From Mesorhizobium sp. M4B.F.Ca.ET.203.01.1.1 (GTDB lineage: Bacteria; Pseudomonadota; Alphaproteobacteria; Rhizobiales; Rhizobiaceae), in the NCBI RefSeq assembly GCF_004791025.1, contig NZ_SRUO01000003.1, positions 372,001 to 436,000 on the forward strand: a DNA stretch of 64,000 nucleotides. Direction: 5' to 3'. Shown one piece after another: positions 1 through 7,858 of the stretch. Position 1 is the first letter of the stretch. Every line of letters begins with the position of its first letter. Below the pieces are notes generated by a model that was given only the letters and a program-made list of their open reading frames with translations, had not been told where the DNA came from and made no database searches. The position numbers and the translations under genes are program-made.

Positions 1-131
1 GCGGCGCGGAACGGATTCTCCCCAACCAGGACCACCACGAAGCCGGCGACGACGAAGGCAACGAACAGGTTGATCACCGGGATCAGGCCGTAGTCGGCCC
101 AGGCCGGAAGTTTTGCGTAAGGCGTGCTCAT
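1..131 (-). CDS. BMP-type ABC transporter permease, N-terminal part only
   Basis: The first 43 residues of an inner-membrane permease are visible; the rest lies beyond the left edge. The protein begins MSTPYAKLPAWADYGLIPV and goes straight into a hydrophobic stretch (about residues 15-36), as expected for the first membrane span of a nucleoside or sugar permease. Its ATG overlaps the TGA of the upstream ATPase gene in an ATGA arrangement, so the two are translated together. The identity comes mainly from the neighbouring ATPase and the BMP-family binding protein, which normally occur with two permeases of this class. Confidence 0.8.
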   Translation of the reverse strand, partial: MSTPYAKLPAWADYGLIPVINLFVAFVVAGFVVVLVGENPFRA

Positions 132-1660
132 TGCGCGGCCTCCCGCTGCTCGACGCCGGCCATCAGCAGGCCGAGTTCCCCTTCTGTCGCTTCCGGACCG
201 CGCTCGCCGACGATGCGGCCGGCGAACATCACCAGGATGCGGTCGGACAGCGAACGGATCTCGTCGAGCTCGACCGACACCACCAGCACCGCCTTGCCCT
301 GGTCGCGCATGGCGATCAGCCGCTTGTGGATGAATTCGATGGCGCCGACATCGACGCCGCGCGTCGGCTGGCCGACGATCAGCACGCCCGGATCCTGCTC
401 CATCTCCCTGGCCAGCACGATCTTCTGCTGGTTGCCGCCGGAGAAATTGGCCGTCTTCAGCCGGCAGTCGGCGGGACGGATGTCGTATTTGGCGATCTTG
501 TCCTTGGCGTCGTTGCGGATGGCGTCGATGTCGAGCAGCGGCCCCTTCAGATAGCGTTCGTCGTCGTGGTAGCCGAGGATCGAGTTCTCGTTCTCCTCGA
601 AGGCGAGCACCAGCCCGACATGGTGGCGGTCCTCCGGCACGTGGGCGAGGCCGCGGTCGCGCAGTTCGCCGGGATCCGCCTTGCCGGTCAGGTCGATCGG
701 CTTGCCGTCGAGCATGACCGAGCCGGAGACGGCGTGGCGGATGCCGGAAATCGCCTCGAGCAGTTCGGATTGTCCGTTGCCGGCCACGCCGGCGATGCCG
801 ACGATCTCGCCGGCGCGCAGGTCGAAGGAAATGTCGTCGACCATGGTGACGCCGCGCTGGTCCTTCACCGTCAGGTTCTTGACCGCGAGCTTCACGGCGC
901 CGGCTTCCGCCTCGCCCTTCTCGACCCTGAGCAGCACGCGGCGTCCGACCATCAGTTCGGCGAGTTCGCCGACCGTAGTCTCCTTCGTCACCCTGGTCGC
1001 CACCATCGTGCCCTGGCGCATCACCGAGACGGTGTCGGTGATGGCCATGATCTCGCGCAGCTTGTGGGTGATCAGCACCACCGTCTTGCCCTGCTCCTTC
1101 AGCTGCTTGAGGATGCGGAACAGGTGGTCGGCCTCCGCCGGCGTCAAGACGCCGGTCGGCTCGTCGAGGATCAGGATCTCGGCGCCGCGATAGAGCGCCT
1201 TGAGGATTTCGACGCGCTGCTGCAGGCCGACGGGCAGTTCTTCGATGATCGCATCGGGATCGACCTCCAGCCCGTATTCGCGCTCCAGCCGTTCCAGCTC
1301 GGAACGCGCCTTGGCGATGCTGCGCTTCAAGAGCGCATCGCTCTCGGCGCCGAGGATGACGTTCTCCAGCACCGAGAAATTGTCGACCAGCATGAAATGC
1401 TGGTGCACCATGCCGATGCCGAGCGCGATGGCGTCGTTCGGCGTCTTGATCGACGCCGGCTGGCCGCCGACGCGGATCTCGCCGCTGTCGGCCTGGTAGA
1501 AACCGTAGAGGATCGACATCAGCGTCGACTTGCCGGCGCCGTTCTCGCCGACGATGCCGTGGATGGTGCCGCGCGCGACCTCCAGATTGATGTCGCGGTT
1601 GGCGCGCACGGCGCCAAAACTCTTGTTGATGCCGATCAGTTCGATTGCGGCTTGCGCCAT
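128..1660 (-). CDS. ABC transporter ATP-binding protein, sugar/nucleoside (BMP) type, two ATPase domains
   Basis: Cytoplasmic energy-coupling subunit of a BMP-type importer, 510 residues. Two ATPase halves are seen. The first has Walker A GENGAGKST, a signature variant LPVGLQQR and Walker B ILILDEPT. The second has a degenerate Walker A, GVAGNGQSE, and a signature FSGGNQQK, the usual asymmetry of the RbsA/YufO family. A longer reading frame exists upstream, but MAQAAIELIGINKSF is the natural family start. The permease follows with an ATGA overlap. The binding protein lies upstream on the same strand, separated by slyX and an anti-sigma-like gene on the opposite strand. The likely substrate is a nucleoside or simple sugar; the exact ligand cannot be read from sequence. 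Confidence 0.93.
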   Translation of the reverse strand: MAQAAIELIGINKSFGAVRANRDINLEVARGTIHGIVGENGAGKSTLMSILYGFYQADSGEIRVGGQPASIKTPNDAIALGIGMVHQHFMLVDNFSVLENVILGAESDALLKRSIAKARSELERLEREYGLEVDPDAIIEELPVGLQQRVEILKALYRGAEILILDEPTGVLTPAEADHLFRILKQLKEQGKTVVLITHKLREIMAITDTVSVMRQGTMVATRVTKETTVGELAELMVGRRVLLRVEKGEAEAGAVKLAVKNLTVKDQRGVTMVDDISFDLRAGEIVGIAGVAGNGQSELLEAISGIRHAVSGSVMLDGKPIDLTGKADPGELRDRGLAHVPEDRHHVGLVLAFEENENSILGYHDDERYLKGPLLDIDAIRNDAKDKIAKYDIRPADCRLKTANFSGGNQQKIVLAREMEQDPGVLIVGQPTRGVDVGAIEFIHKRLIAMRDQGKAVLVVSVELDEIRSLSDRILVMFAGRIVGERGPEATEGELGLLMAGVEQREAAQ

Positions 1661-1866
1661 GCAGCCTGTCCCACTCTTATTTTTTATCGCTTGGTCAAAA
1701 CGCCTAGCATGCTGCCCCGCCCGTGCCAATCGGCCGGGGGGTTGTCCACTCTCGACAAATCCCCGCGTGCTTGTCAATTTCGAAGGTGGCCGGGACCTTC
1801 ACATTCGCTAATGTGGGGAACGCGACGGACGCATCGCCTGTGAGCGCAACAGACCGGGGTTTTGAA

Positions 1867-2076
1867 ATGATCATGCCTGCCGACCGGCTGACGACGCTGG
1901 AAATCCGCGCCGCCGAGCAGGAAAAGACCATCGAGGAACTGTCAGGCCAGATCGCCGAGCAGTGGAAGGTGATCGAGCGGATGGAACGCAAGCTCAGCGC
2001 GCTTACCGACCGCTTCCTGGCCCTGGAGGAGCAGGCCGCGTCCGACGTGCCGGTCACCAAGCCGCCGCATTGGTGA
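1867..2076 (+). CDS. slyX: SlyX family protein
   Basis: Small cytoplasmic protein of 69 residues that is almost entirely predicted coiled coil (about residues 5-58, heptads with L, I and M), ending in the PPHW tail typical of SlyX. The function of SlyX is not known. The start chosen is the ATG of MIMPADRLTTLE; a second ATG two codons on is also possible. It is followed after 15 bases by the anti-sigma-like gene, so the pair may be cotranscribed, and both are divergent from the ABC ATPase gene. Confidence 0.85.
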   Translation: MIMPADRLTTLEIRAAEQEKTIEELSGQIAEQWKVIERMERKLSALTDRFLALEEQAASDVPVTKPPHW

Positions 2077-2091
2077 GGGAGGGACAGCCGC

Positions 2092-2529
2092 ATGGCCAGT
2101 GAAAGCGACCGCATCGCCCGCGCCGGCGACTATGTCTTCGGCCTGATGAACGACGTCGAGCGCCGGCGCGCCGAACGCGATTTGGAAATCGACCCCGCCT
2201 TCCGCGACGCGGTGCTGCGCCTGGCCGAGCGCATGCGCGCCTTCGACCCCGCCGCGCCGGCAGACGGCGCGACCGACAAGCGCTGGGACCTGGTCACCCG
2301 GCGCATCGCCGAATTGCCGCAGATGCGGCTTGCCGGCGTTGGTGGCGGCGACAGCGGCGAGGAAGCGGGGCCAACGATGATCCGCAGGCTGGAGCGCCCG
2401 CCCTACGGCGTCGGCCTGCACGCCCTTGGCGGCCGGCGCGGATTTGCCATCGCCTTGGCGCTGGTGGCCGCCTTCGCGCTCGGCTATCTCACCGGTGCAT
2501 GGTCGGCCGACGGCATGCTTGTGCCCTAG
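2092..2529 (+). CDS. anti-sigma-factor-like single-pass membrane protein
   Basis: A 145-residue protein. Its N-terminal 50 residues (AGDYVFGLMNDVERRRAE, then DPAFRDAVLRLAERM) resemble the N-terminal zinc-less anti-sigma domain of the RskA/ChrR type. After a variable linker there is one membrane span (about residues 117-134, FAIALALVAAFALGYLTG). The large periplasmic RskA domain is missing, so the protein is short for that family. No ECF sigma factor gene is adjacent in the window, so its partner, if any, is elsewhere. It starts 15 bases after slyX behind a GGAGGGACAG-like ribosome site. The assignment is inference from the N-terminal pattern. Confidence 0.55.
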   Translation: MASESDRIARAGDYVFGLMNDVERRRAERDLEIDPAFRDAVLRLAERMRAFDPAAPADGATDKRWDLVTRRIAELPQMRLAGVGGGDSGEEAGPTMIRRLERPPYGVGLHALGGRRGFAIALALVAAFALGYLTGAWSADGMLVP

Positions 2530-2575
2530 AGCAACTCCAGGAAAAGTGTGAAACGGTTTTCCGTCCGGAATTTAG
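2527..2575. repeat. short palindromic intergenic repeat of rhizobial type
   Basis: Just after the anti-sigma-like gene there is a stretch with GGAAAA (2540-2545) and its complement TTTTCC (2557-2562), flanked by CTCCAG and GTCCGGAATTT. This matches my recollection of a very common intergenic repeat in Mesorhizobium and relatives. Copy number cannot be counted from this window. Confidence 0.5.
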
Positions 2576-2604
2576 TCAAAACAATCACTTAGGACGCCGA
2601 CGGC

Positions 2605-2641
2605 GGCAAAAAAGAAACCGCCGGGTTTTCACCCGGCGGTT
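2605..2641 (-). terminator. rho-independent terminator of the BMP binding-protein gene
   Basis: A perfect 11-bp stem (2616-2626 with 2631-2641) and a 4-base loop lie just downstream of the binding-protein stop codon. Read on the minus strand, the stem is followed by TTTCTTTTTTG. This is a classic intrinsic terminator and implies that the binding-protein transcript ends here and does not run on into the ATPase gene. Confidence 0.9.
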
Positions 2642-2665
2642 CACTCTACTGAATACCGCTGCCGA

Positions 2666-3655
2666 TCAATACGGGCAGGCGTTGTCCGACATGTAGTCGT
2701 GCACCTTGACGGTGCCGGCGATGATGTCGGCCTTGGCCTTTTCGACCGCCGTCTTCATGGCATCGTCGACGAGCGCCTTGTTGTTATCGTCCATGGCGTA
2801 GTCGACGCCGCCTTCCTTGAGGCCGAGGTCGTTGATGCCGGCGGTGAACTTGTCGTTCTTGGCATCCATGAAGGTGTTATAGACGGCGACGTCGACGCGC
2901 TTGACCATCGAGGTCAGCACCTTGCCGGGCTGCAGCCCGTTCTGGTTGGAATCGACGCCGATGCCGAGCTTTCCGGAATCGGCCGCCGCCTGCAGCACGC
3001 CGACGCCGGTGCCGCCGGCCGCGGCGTAGATCACATCGGCGCCCTGGTCGATCTGCGTCTTGGCGATCTCGCCGCCCTTGGCCGGATCGTTCCAGGCGGC
3101 GGGCGTGTCGCCGGTCATGTTCTGGATGACATCGGTCGCGCCGGCCGACTTGGCGCCGCCCACATAGCCGCAGCCGAACTTGCGGATCAGCGGGATGTCC
3201 ATGCCGCCGATGAAGCCGACCTTCTTGGACTTCGAGGCCATCGCCGCCATCACGCCGACGAGGTAGGAGCCTTCCTGCTCCTTGTAGACGACGGAGCGGA
3301 CGTTGGGCTTGTCGACGACCATGTCGATGATGGCAAACTTGGTGTCGGGGAATTCGGTGGCGATCTTGTCCAGCGCGTCCGCCCAGGAGAAGCCGGCCAT
3401 GACGATCGGATTGCGGCCGTCCTCGGCGAAGCGGCGCAGTGCCTGCTCGCGCTGGGTGGCGTTCGAGACCTCGAATTCCACATAGGCGATGCCGGTCTCG
3501 GTCTTGAACTTCTCGGCGCCGTTAAAGGATGCCTCGTTGAACGACTTGTCGAACTTGCCGCCGAGATCGTAGAGGATCGCCGGCTGGATATCCGCGGCGA
3601 AAGCCGGAAGAACCATTGCGGTTGCGGCCAGAAGGCCAAGAACGATACGTTTCAT
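2666..3655 (-). CDS. BMP family ABC transporter substrate-binding protein
   Basis: Periplasmic binding protein, 329 residues, with a Sec signal peptide (MKRIVLGLLAATAMVLPAFA, cleavage after AFA). The family motif DLGGKFDKSFNE follows at the mature N-terminus. BMP proteins of this kind bind nucleosides or related compounds and deliver them to the ATPase and permeases encoded nearby. The start is MKRIV; an in-frame ATG three codons upstream is less likely because it would spoil the signal peptide. The gene has its own terminator, consistent with a binding protein made in excess over the other subunits. Confidence 0.92.
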   Translation of the reverse strand: MKRIVLGLLAATAMVLPAFAADIQPAILYDLGGKFDKSFNEASFNGAEKFKTETGIAYVEFEVSNATQREQALRRFAEDGRNPIVMAGFSWADALDKIATEFPDTKFAIIDMVVDKPNVRSVVYKEQEGSYLVGVMAAMASKSKKVGFIGGMDIPLIRKFGCGYVGGAKSAGATDVIQNMTGDTPAAWNDPAKGGEIAKTQIDQGADVIYAAAGGTGVGVLQAAADSGKLGIGVDSNQNGLQPGKVLTSMVKRVDVAVYNTFMDAKNDKFTAGINDLGLKEGGVDYAMDDNNKALVDDAMKTAVEKAKADIIAGTVKVHDYMSDNACPY

Positions 3656-3886
3656 GTGATCCACACCCTGTCGGTTATTTTTCCGTTACGCACCGCCTGA
3701 CAGCCCGGTTCTCCGGCGGGCAGACGGCGTCTGGCAGGAAGTATGCCCCTCCCGCTCGCGGCCAATCTGGCACGGCCCGAAACAAAATTCACGCGGAATT
3801 TTGACCTTTTGGAAAAGCATGCCGCCGGCATGCGGCGCGGCGCATCATCCGTTCTTCGGCTGCCCTTGGGGCCGGCGCGGACGACG

Positions 3887-4210
3887 TCAGGTGGCGGCGA
3901 ACTCGCCGCCCCGCCGCTGCCGCCGGTAGCCGATGGCGTAGAACAGGAAGGCCACGACAGCGAACACCGCGAAACCGGGCTGGGCGAGCACCCAGGCGAT
4001 GACGCCATCCCACAGCAGCGGGCTGGCCTTGTCGCGCACGTAGGTCTCGAAGGCCGCGCGGGTGTCTGGCGATACCGCCAGCCAGCTCGTGTTGAGCGGC
4101 GTCATGACCAGCGCCGAGGCCGCCACCGAGCGCGTCGCGTCGACCACTGCCATGATCACCGAAACCGAAAGCGCGACCATCGCCGCGAGACGAAAGATGA
4201 AGCGTAGCAT
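3887..4210 (-). CDS. small conserved membrane protein, unknown function
   Basis: A 107-residue protein with a hydrophobic N-terminal segment (LRFIFRLAAMVALSVSVIMAV) and a second near the C-terminus (VLAQPGFAVFAVVAFLFYAIGY), then a basic tail. This suggests two membrane spans with a loop of about 60 residues between them. Two ATGs are possible. The second (MLRFIF) sits 8 bases from a GGAGG site, whereas the first overlaps it, so the shorter form is given. I do not recognise a named family. It lies between the BMP gene and another membrane protein on the same strand, without an obvious functional link. Confidence 0.7.
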   Translation of the reverse strand: MLRFIFRLAAMVALSVSVIMAVVDATRSVAASALVMTPLNTSWLAVSPDTRAAFETYVRDKASPLLWDGVIAWVLAQPGFAVFAVVAFLFYAIGYRRQRRGGEFAAT

Positions 4211-4333
4211 CGAGACCATCCTCCCTCGGGACGAGGTGCCAAGCCCATCGCGAGAGCCTCGGGCATCGTCCCTTCCCCGTCGCAGAGATAGAGCGTGCGC
4301 GCCTTGCCGGCAATCGCGACACGCGAATTTGAG

Positions 4334-5032
4334 CTATGCCGCCGGCTTGCGTTTGCGGTTGACGCGCCAGACCGCGAACAGCCCGCCGGCGATGGCGCCG
4401 GCGATCAGGCCGGCCAGCCCGATGAACACGGCGAAATAGCCGCAGGCGCCCTCGAAGCAGCTCATATCGGTGGCATCCGCGATCAGCGAGCCGGCGGCAA
4501 AGCCGGCGCAGGCGCCGATCGCCGCGCCAAGGACGATGCCGAGCAAGGCCGCGACCACGGAAACCAGCACCGACGGCCTTTCGGTTTCCGCATTGGCATA
4601 GACCGCATCGGCGCCGGCCCCGCGCCGCAGCAGATAGAGGCAAAGCGCGCCGATGGCGATCTCGCCCGCGGTGAAGACGAGGCTCCTCGCCGAGAAGACG
4701 AAGTCGGGCGTGAGCAGCACATAGGCCTGCCGCGCCAAGAGCCATAGGATGGTCGCGACCTGCCAGATGGCGAAATGGCGCGGGAAGCGCGCCGAGCGGT
4801 TGAAGGCGAGGCCGAGCAGGTAAAGGCCCCACAATATGGTGACGATGCCCGCGATCAGGCCGCCATAGATGAGGAAGAAGACGCTTTCCGGCAGGCTGGG
4901 TTCGCCGATCAGCCGCCATGTCGACATCAGGCCGTAGACCGACATGGCCATGACGATGACGAGCCACGCCACGGGCACGTAGGACAGCCCGCTATCCGGC
5001 CGCGCCGCCGGCTCCTGGTTGGTCGAAGTCAT
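4334..5032 (-). CDS. polytopic membrane protein, possibly DUF2569-like
   Basis: A 232-residue protein with about six hydrophobic segments. The first half (spans near residues 20-36, 50-75, 88-105 and 115-135, with a basic FNRSARFPR loop) resembles the small four-span DUF2569 family. The second half adds two glycine/alanine-rich spans and ends RVNRKRKPAA. The start MTSTNQEPA follows a GGAG that touches the ATG, so the start is not certain. An upstream in-frame extension has no membrane or domain character and was left out. Function unknown. Confidence 0.7.
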   Translation of the reverse strand: MTSTNQEPAARPDSGLSYVPVAWLVIVMAMSVYGLMSTWRLIGEPSLPESVFFLIYGGLIAGIVTILWGLYLLGLAFNRSARFPRHFAIWQVATILWLLARQAYVLLTPDFVFSARSLVFTAGEIAIGALCLYLLRRGAGADAVYANAETERPSVLVSVVAALLGIVLGAAIGACAGFAAGSLIADATDMSCFEGACGYFAVFIGLAGLIAGAIAGGLFAVWRVNRKRKPAA

Positions 5033-5404
5033 CTCCGGACTGAGCCCCCGCAAAGCCTTGTATCGACAAGGACAGCGGACGGATGGCGAAGTCAAGCAAC
5101 GACAGGCTGTGACACCCGGCCTGTGCACATCATTCGGCCCGCCGGGAGCCTAGCGAAGCCGCGGCCGGGGCCTCGCGAGCGATCCCTTATGCGGCAAAGC
5201 CGACAAAGCGCCATTATGGCTTGGCATTCGCTCCGGGATCGACTAGATGAGCCCCGCGCCTGCTGCTTCGACGCTGCAGGTGCGGGGAAAGAGTGCCCGC
5301 CGGTTGACGGCGCTCGAGGTGCGGAAATACCGCCCGAAAAATTCCCAAGGGACCGCATATCCCCAACCCGCGCGGCAAAACCGGCCGGCGCGCCATGCAA
5401 GGAC
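5033..5404. other. intergenic region upstream of tRNA-Ser, no gene seen
   Basis: This 372-base stretch separates the membrane-protein gene from tRNA-Ser. Reading frames that cross it on the minus strand run through the tRNA and are antisense artefacts. It should contain the tRNA promoter, but I see no clear -35/-10 pair that I would commit to. Confidence 0.5.
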
Positions 5405-5494
5405 GGAGAGGTGGCCGAGTGGTTGAAGGCGCACGCCTGGAAAGTGTGTTTACGGGAAACCGTAACGCGGGTTCGAATCCCGCTCTCTCCGCCA
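5405..5494 (+). tRNA. tRNA-Ser (anticodon GGA)
   Basis: A class II tRNA of 90 bases with encoded CCA. The acceptor stem pairs GGAGAGG with TCTCTCC (one G-U). The anticodon loop CTGGAAA lies in a CACGC/GTGTG stem and gives anticodon GGA, reading UCC and UCU. A long variable arm (TTTACGGGAAACCGTAA) is present, and the T arm is GCGGG/CCCGC around TTCGAAT. The 3' end from 5476 is the integration site of the element that follows, and the gene is left intact. Confidence 0.96.
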
Positions 5495-5495
5495 T
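5476..5495 (+). repeat. left attachment core (attL) within the tRNA-Ser 3' end
   Basis: The 20 bases from the T-arm to one base past the CCA are repeated exactly at 13279-13298. Identity stops at both sides (G versus T upstream, T versus C downstream), which defines the core at which the tyrosine integrase would exchange strands. Confidence 0.9.
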
Positions 5496-5507
5496 TCCTC
5501 ACAATGA

Positions 5508-5580
5508 GGCGATTTAGTAAGCAAAATCAGCATCTTAGGTGAATGATCGCCTGAGACTTAGACCAATCACTTAGACCAAT
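5508..5580. repeat. left-end putative arm-type integrase sites
   Basis: Two direct copies of CTTAGACCA with a 13-bp period (starting at 5557 and 5570) lie 61 bases inside the left core. A 22-bp block, GGCGATT followed by AAGCAAAATCA (5508-5529), lies between them and the core. Both parts recur at the right end (13194-13245) with the same 13-bp period. Short direct repeats near both ends of an integrated element are what arm-type sites for a tyrosine integrase or its excision factor look like. Confidence 0.7.
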
Positions 5581-5740
5581 CTGGCATCATTCCTCATACG
5601 CCCCGATTAGCGCGCTTCGCTGCGCGCCATGCTCCCACATCTTCAATACACCGTTGGCGCCTGCCATGGGTATCGCAACGGATCGACCCATTGCCCTCAT
5701 TTTCAACTTCCAGCATGCTGCGCCAAACCGGGAGGGATGA

Positions 5741-5986
5741 ATGCGGTCCATGTTCATAGCCGCGCTCGGCTTGGCGCTCGTCGGGTGCAACAACACGACG
5801 TCGTCGGGGCAGTGGCGTGAGGTTAAGGCCACAACAAAAGACAGCCGCTTCGAAAGGGCCAAGGCGATTTGCAATGGTCGCGCAAGCGAAACGCAGGTGA
5901 TGGCTGGACGGCTCTGGATTGCCGGAGCGATGGCGTCGAGCAGCACCTTCAAGGGCTGCATGGCGGAACAGGGGTTCGTGCAATAG
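5741..5986 (+). CDS. small lipoprotein, unknown function
   Basis: An 81-residue protein with a short lipoprotein signal: MRSMFIAALGLALVGC, where LVGC is the lipobox and C16 would be lipidated. The mature part is hydrophilic, has two further cysteines (about residues 44 and 73) that could form a disulfide, and ends FKGCMAEQGFVQ, a tail pattern common in small rhizobial and phage lipoproteins. A GGGAGGGATGA site precedes the ATG. It is the only gene of the element on the plus strand, near the left end. Role unknown; a surface or exclusion function would be guesswork. Confidence 0.7.
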   Translation: MRSMFIAALGLALVGCNNTTSSGQWREVKATTKDSRFERAKAICNGRASETQVMAGRLWIAGAMASSSTFKGCMAEQGFVQ

Positions 5987-6055
5987 GGACGGATGCCACA
6001 AAGACCCCACCCCCGACACACCTCTTGGGGCGATGCATCGGGGGCAGGAAGGTCG

Positions 6056-6481
6056 TCAATCGGCGAAAGCTGTGCCGTCCTTACGGGCCGCTGCTATGGC
6101 TTGAGCATGCCTGTGGAAGACGTGCCATTCACCCTTGACCGCAGCCTTGCGCAGCGCTGGGTAGTCGGCCTCGTCGACATGCTCGAAGTAGGTCGCCAGC
6201 GTCAGCCCATGCTGCCGCAGAACGTTGCGGTCGAGGTGCTGAGTGAATGCAGTCTCGACCACAGCCGCTTCCACCTCCTCGATCCCGAAGGCTTCCCCGG
6301 TTGGTATCTCTCCCGTCTCCACGAAGGCGTCCACAATGAATTGCTGCTGGGGTTCGCTATGAGTGTCCCTGAAGCGGTCAAGGCTCTGGTCCGCCATGCG
6401 CACAAACTCGGCATGCTGCTTGTCTTCCTTCTCGTCGTCGGTCTGTTCCTCCTCTTCGGTCTTGTCGTCCACGGCAGGCAA
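6056..6481 (-). CDS. acidic protein of unknown function (element gene)
   Basis: About 141 residues. The N-terminal 30 residues are strongly charged and acidic (DDKTEEEEQTDDEKEDKQ), followed by a mixed helical region rich in histidine and aromatic residues (TYFEHVDEADYPALRKA). No family is recognised. The start is uncertain. The frame stays open further upstream without an ATG, and the TTG used here is the last plausible start before charged low-complexity sequence. The stop of the gene upstream lies 42 bases away, so the two are probably cotranscribed. Confidence 0.5.
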   Translation of the reverse strand: MPAVDDKTEEEEQTDDEKEDKQHAEFVRMADQSLDRFRDTHSEPQQQFIVDAFVETGEIPTGEAFGIEEVEAAVVETAFTQHLDRNVLRQHGLTLATYFEHVDEADYPALRKAAVKGEWHVFHRHAQAIAAARKDGTAFAD

Positions 6482-6522
6482 CTCAGGGGCCGAAGCCCCC
6501 TCGTCACTCTCGGCCTCCGTGG

Positions 6523-6966
6523 TCAGGCGAAAGACTTCGGTGCTGCGTAGCCCCGAACAGCCAGACCATCGACCACGGCCTTGTTGAACTCGGCCTGCGT
6601 AATCTGCCCCGTCTCGGCCATGTCCTTCGCTTGACTAAAGCTGACCTCGATACCGCCAAGAACCTTGACCGTGGTCTTCTCGACCTCTGCCATGGGTGGC
6701 ACAACCCCGACATCCTGAGACCGGATCGCTCCTTGGGTCTTCACACCCATGCGCTGGGCCTGAAGCTGCTGGTTCATGCGGGACATCGAGAGTTCGACCG
6801 CACGGTCAATTTCGTCCTGCTTCGCCCGCTCTGCGGCCTCGGCAGCCAGCGCACCTTGCTTTGCCCTGTCGGCTTCGGCTTGTGCTTCCCGCGCCCTCAT
6901 CATGGCCTGCGCCACGGGCGTGTTGTCGGTCTGGTACTTGTTCGGGTTGTCGATGTAGTCGGTCAT
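6523..6966 (-). CDS. coiled-coil protein of unknown function (element gene)
   Basis: A 147-residue protein beginning MTDYIDNPNKYQTDNTPVA. A long alanine- and glutamate-rich helix (about residues 20-70) is likely a coiled coil. It is followed by a compact region, VKVLGGIEVSFSQAKDMAE, that looks like a small folded domain. The size and pattern resemble phage structural or scaffold-like small proteins, but I recognise no family. It heads a likely pair with the acidic protein downstream. Confidence 0.6.
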   Translation of the reverse strand: MTDYIDNPNKYQTDNTPVAQAMMRAREAQAEADRAKQGALAAEAAERAKQDEIDRAVELSMSRMNQQLQAQRMGVKTQGAIRSQDVGVVPPMAEVEKTTVKVLGGIEVSFSQAKDMAETGQITQAEFNKAVVDGLAVRGYAAPKSFA

Positions 6967-7056
6967 TTCGTTTGATCCTTCAACGTTGATGTGATCCCCG
7001 GAGCGGAATTGCCCCGAGGCTTGGTCTGCTTGTGATGGCGGTGGTGGTTGACGCAG

Positions 7057-7455
7057 TCAGCGCCGAGGCTGGAACCCGTAGGTCAACGCCTCAGGGCTCT
7101 CAGAACGCGCGCAAGGGGCGGCTGGGGTGGCTGGACGGGAAAGGCTGGTGCTGCCTCCGGTGACCCCTTCCTGTGGCGCTGAGCGGGTGGGCCGCATCCA
7201 CACCTCGGCAACTCTCCGGGCAACCGCTACAGCACCCAATTCAGGGAAGCCATAGACCTCAAAGCACCGCTCGGCTGCCACGGAAAAACTGCTCGTCCAG
7301 TCGATGCCGATGCCCGGCAGCCTCCGGTCAAGCTCCGATGAGATTTCCCAGTCATCGGCGTTCAACCACTCGATCAGGGCAAGGGCTGCGGCCCTCGCCG
7401 GATAAGTCGCGACCCAGTCACGCCGCCTGATTTCGTCAAGGGTCAAAGCGGGCAT
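7057..7455 (-). CDS. hypothetical protein (element gene)
   Basis: A 132-residue protein starting MPALTLDEIRRRDWVATYPA. It is mostly helical in appearance for the first 90 residues, with tryptophans (DWEISSEL, IDWTSSFS), then a proline- and serine-rich tail of about 40 residues that looks disordered. No family recognised. Its start overlaps the end of the preceding gene by 20 bases, which suggests translational coupling. Confidence 0.55.
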   Translation of the reverse strand: MPALTLDEIRRRDWVATYPARAAALALIEWLNADDWEISSELDRRLPGIGIDWTSSFSVAAERCFEVYGFPELGAVAVARRVAEVWMRPTRSAPQEGVTGGSTSLSRPATPAAPCARSESPEALTYGFQPRR

Positions 7456-7858
7456 TCCGGTCGTTGCGCCACCTCAGCGGCCCATGCCTCACGATGAGCG
7501 GCAGATGGTCATGGAAAGTCTCACCATGCTCGCTGCCCGCTGTCGACGCCTCCAGCATGTCCAACACCGTGGGGACCTCGCGCGACGGGTGCCGATCCGG
7601 CAGGCTGTCGAGCCAGTCCAGAACCGCTTGGCTGACGTGCCCAACAAGGCCCGCCTTCATCGCACCGTTGCCAACAAGGCGTTTAAGTTCGCCGTTCAGC
7701 ATCGTCCGACTGGTGAGGTATGCGCGGTCGGTCCATTCGCCGGTCGACTGAGCGCCGCGCCTACGGGTTCGTTTCGTCTCGACCGCCTGGACAATCCATT
7801 CGCGGTCGGTCTCGATCACACGGATTGTGGGGATGATCTCGATGTAACGGTCAGTCAT
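7436..7858 (-). CDS. hypothetical protein (element gene)
   Basis: A 140-residue protein beginning MTDRYIEIIPTIRVIETDREW, a beta-rich pattern. It is followed by a basic patch KRTRRRG, a helical part ELKRLVGNGAMKAGLVGHVS and a histidine-rich C-terminal region. No family is recognised. It overlaps the genes on both sides (8 bases upstream, 20 downstream), so it belongs to one tightly packed transcript with the ParB-like gene. Confidence 0.55.
   Translation of the reverse strand: MTDRYIEIIPTIRVIETDREWIVQAVETKRTRRRGAQSTGEWTDRAYLTSRTMLNGELKRLVGNGAMKAGLVGHVSQAVLDWLDSLPDRHPSREVPTVLDMLEASTAGSEHGETFHDHLPLIVRHGPLRWRNDRNARFDP

Noticed and set aside
5092-5502. Minus-strand reading frame over the tRNA-Ser
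   Set aside because: Its N-terminal part is the translated complement of the tRNA gene, a well-known false call; no ribosome site and no domain.
5587-6021. Two minus-strand frames opposite the small lipoprotein
   Set aside because: The plus-strand frame has a good lipobox and ribosome site; the opposite frames lack features.
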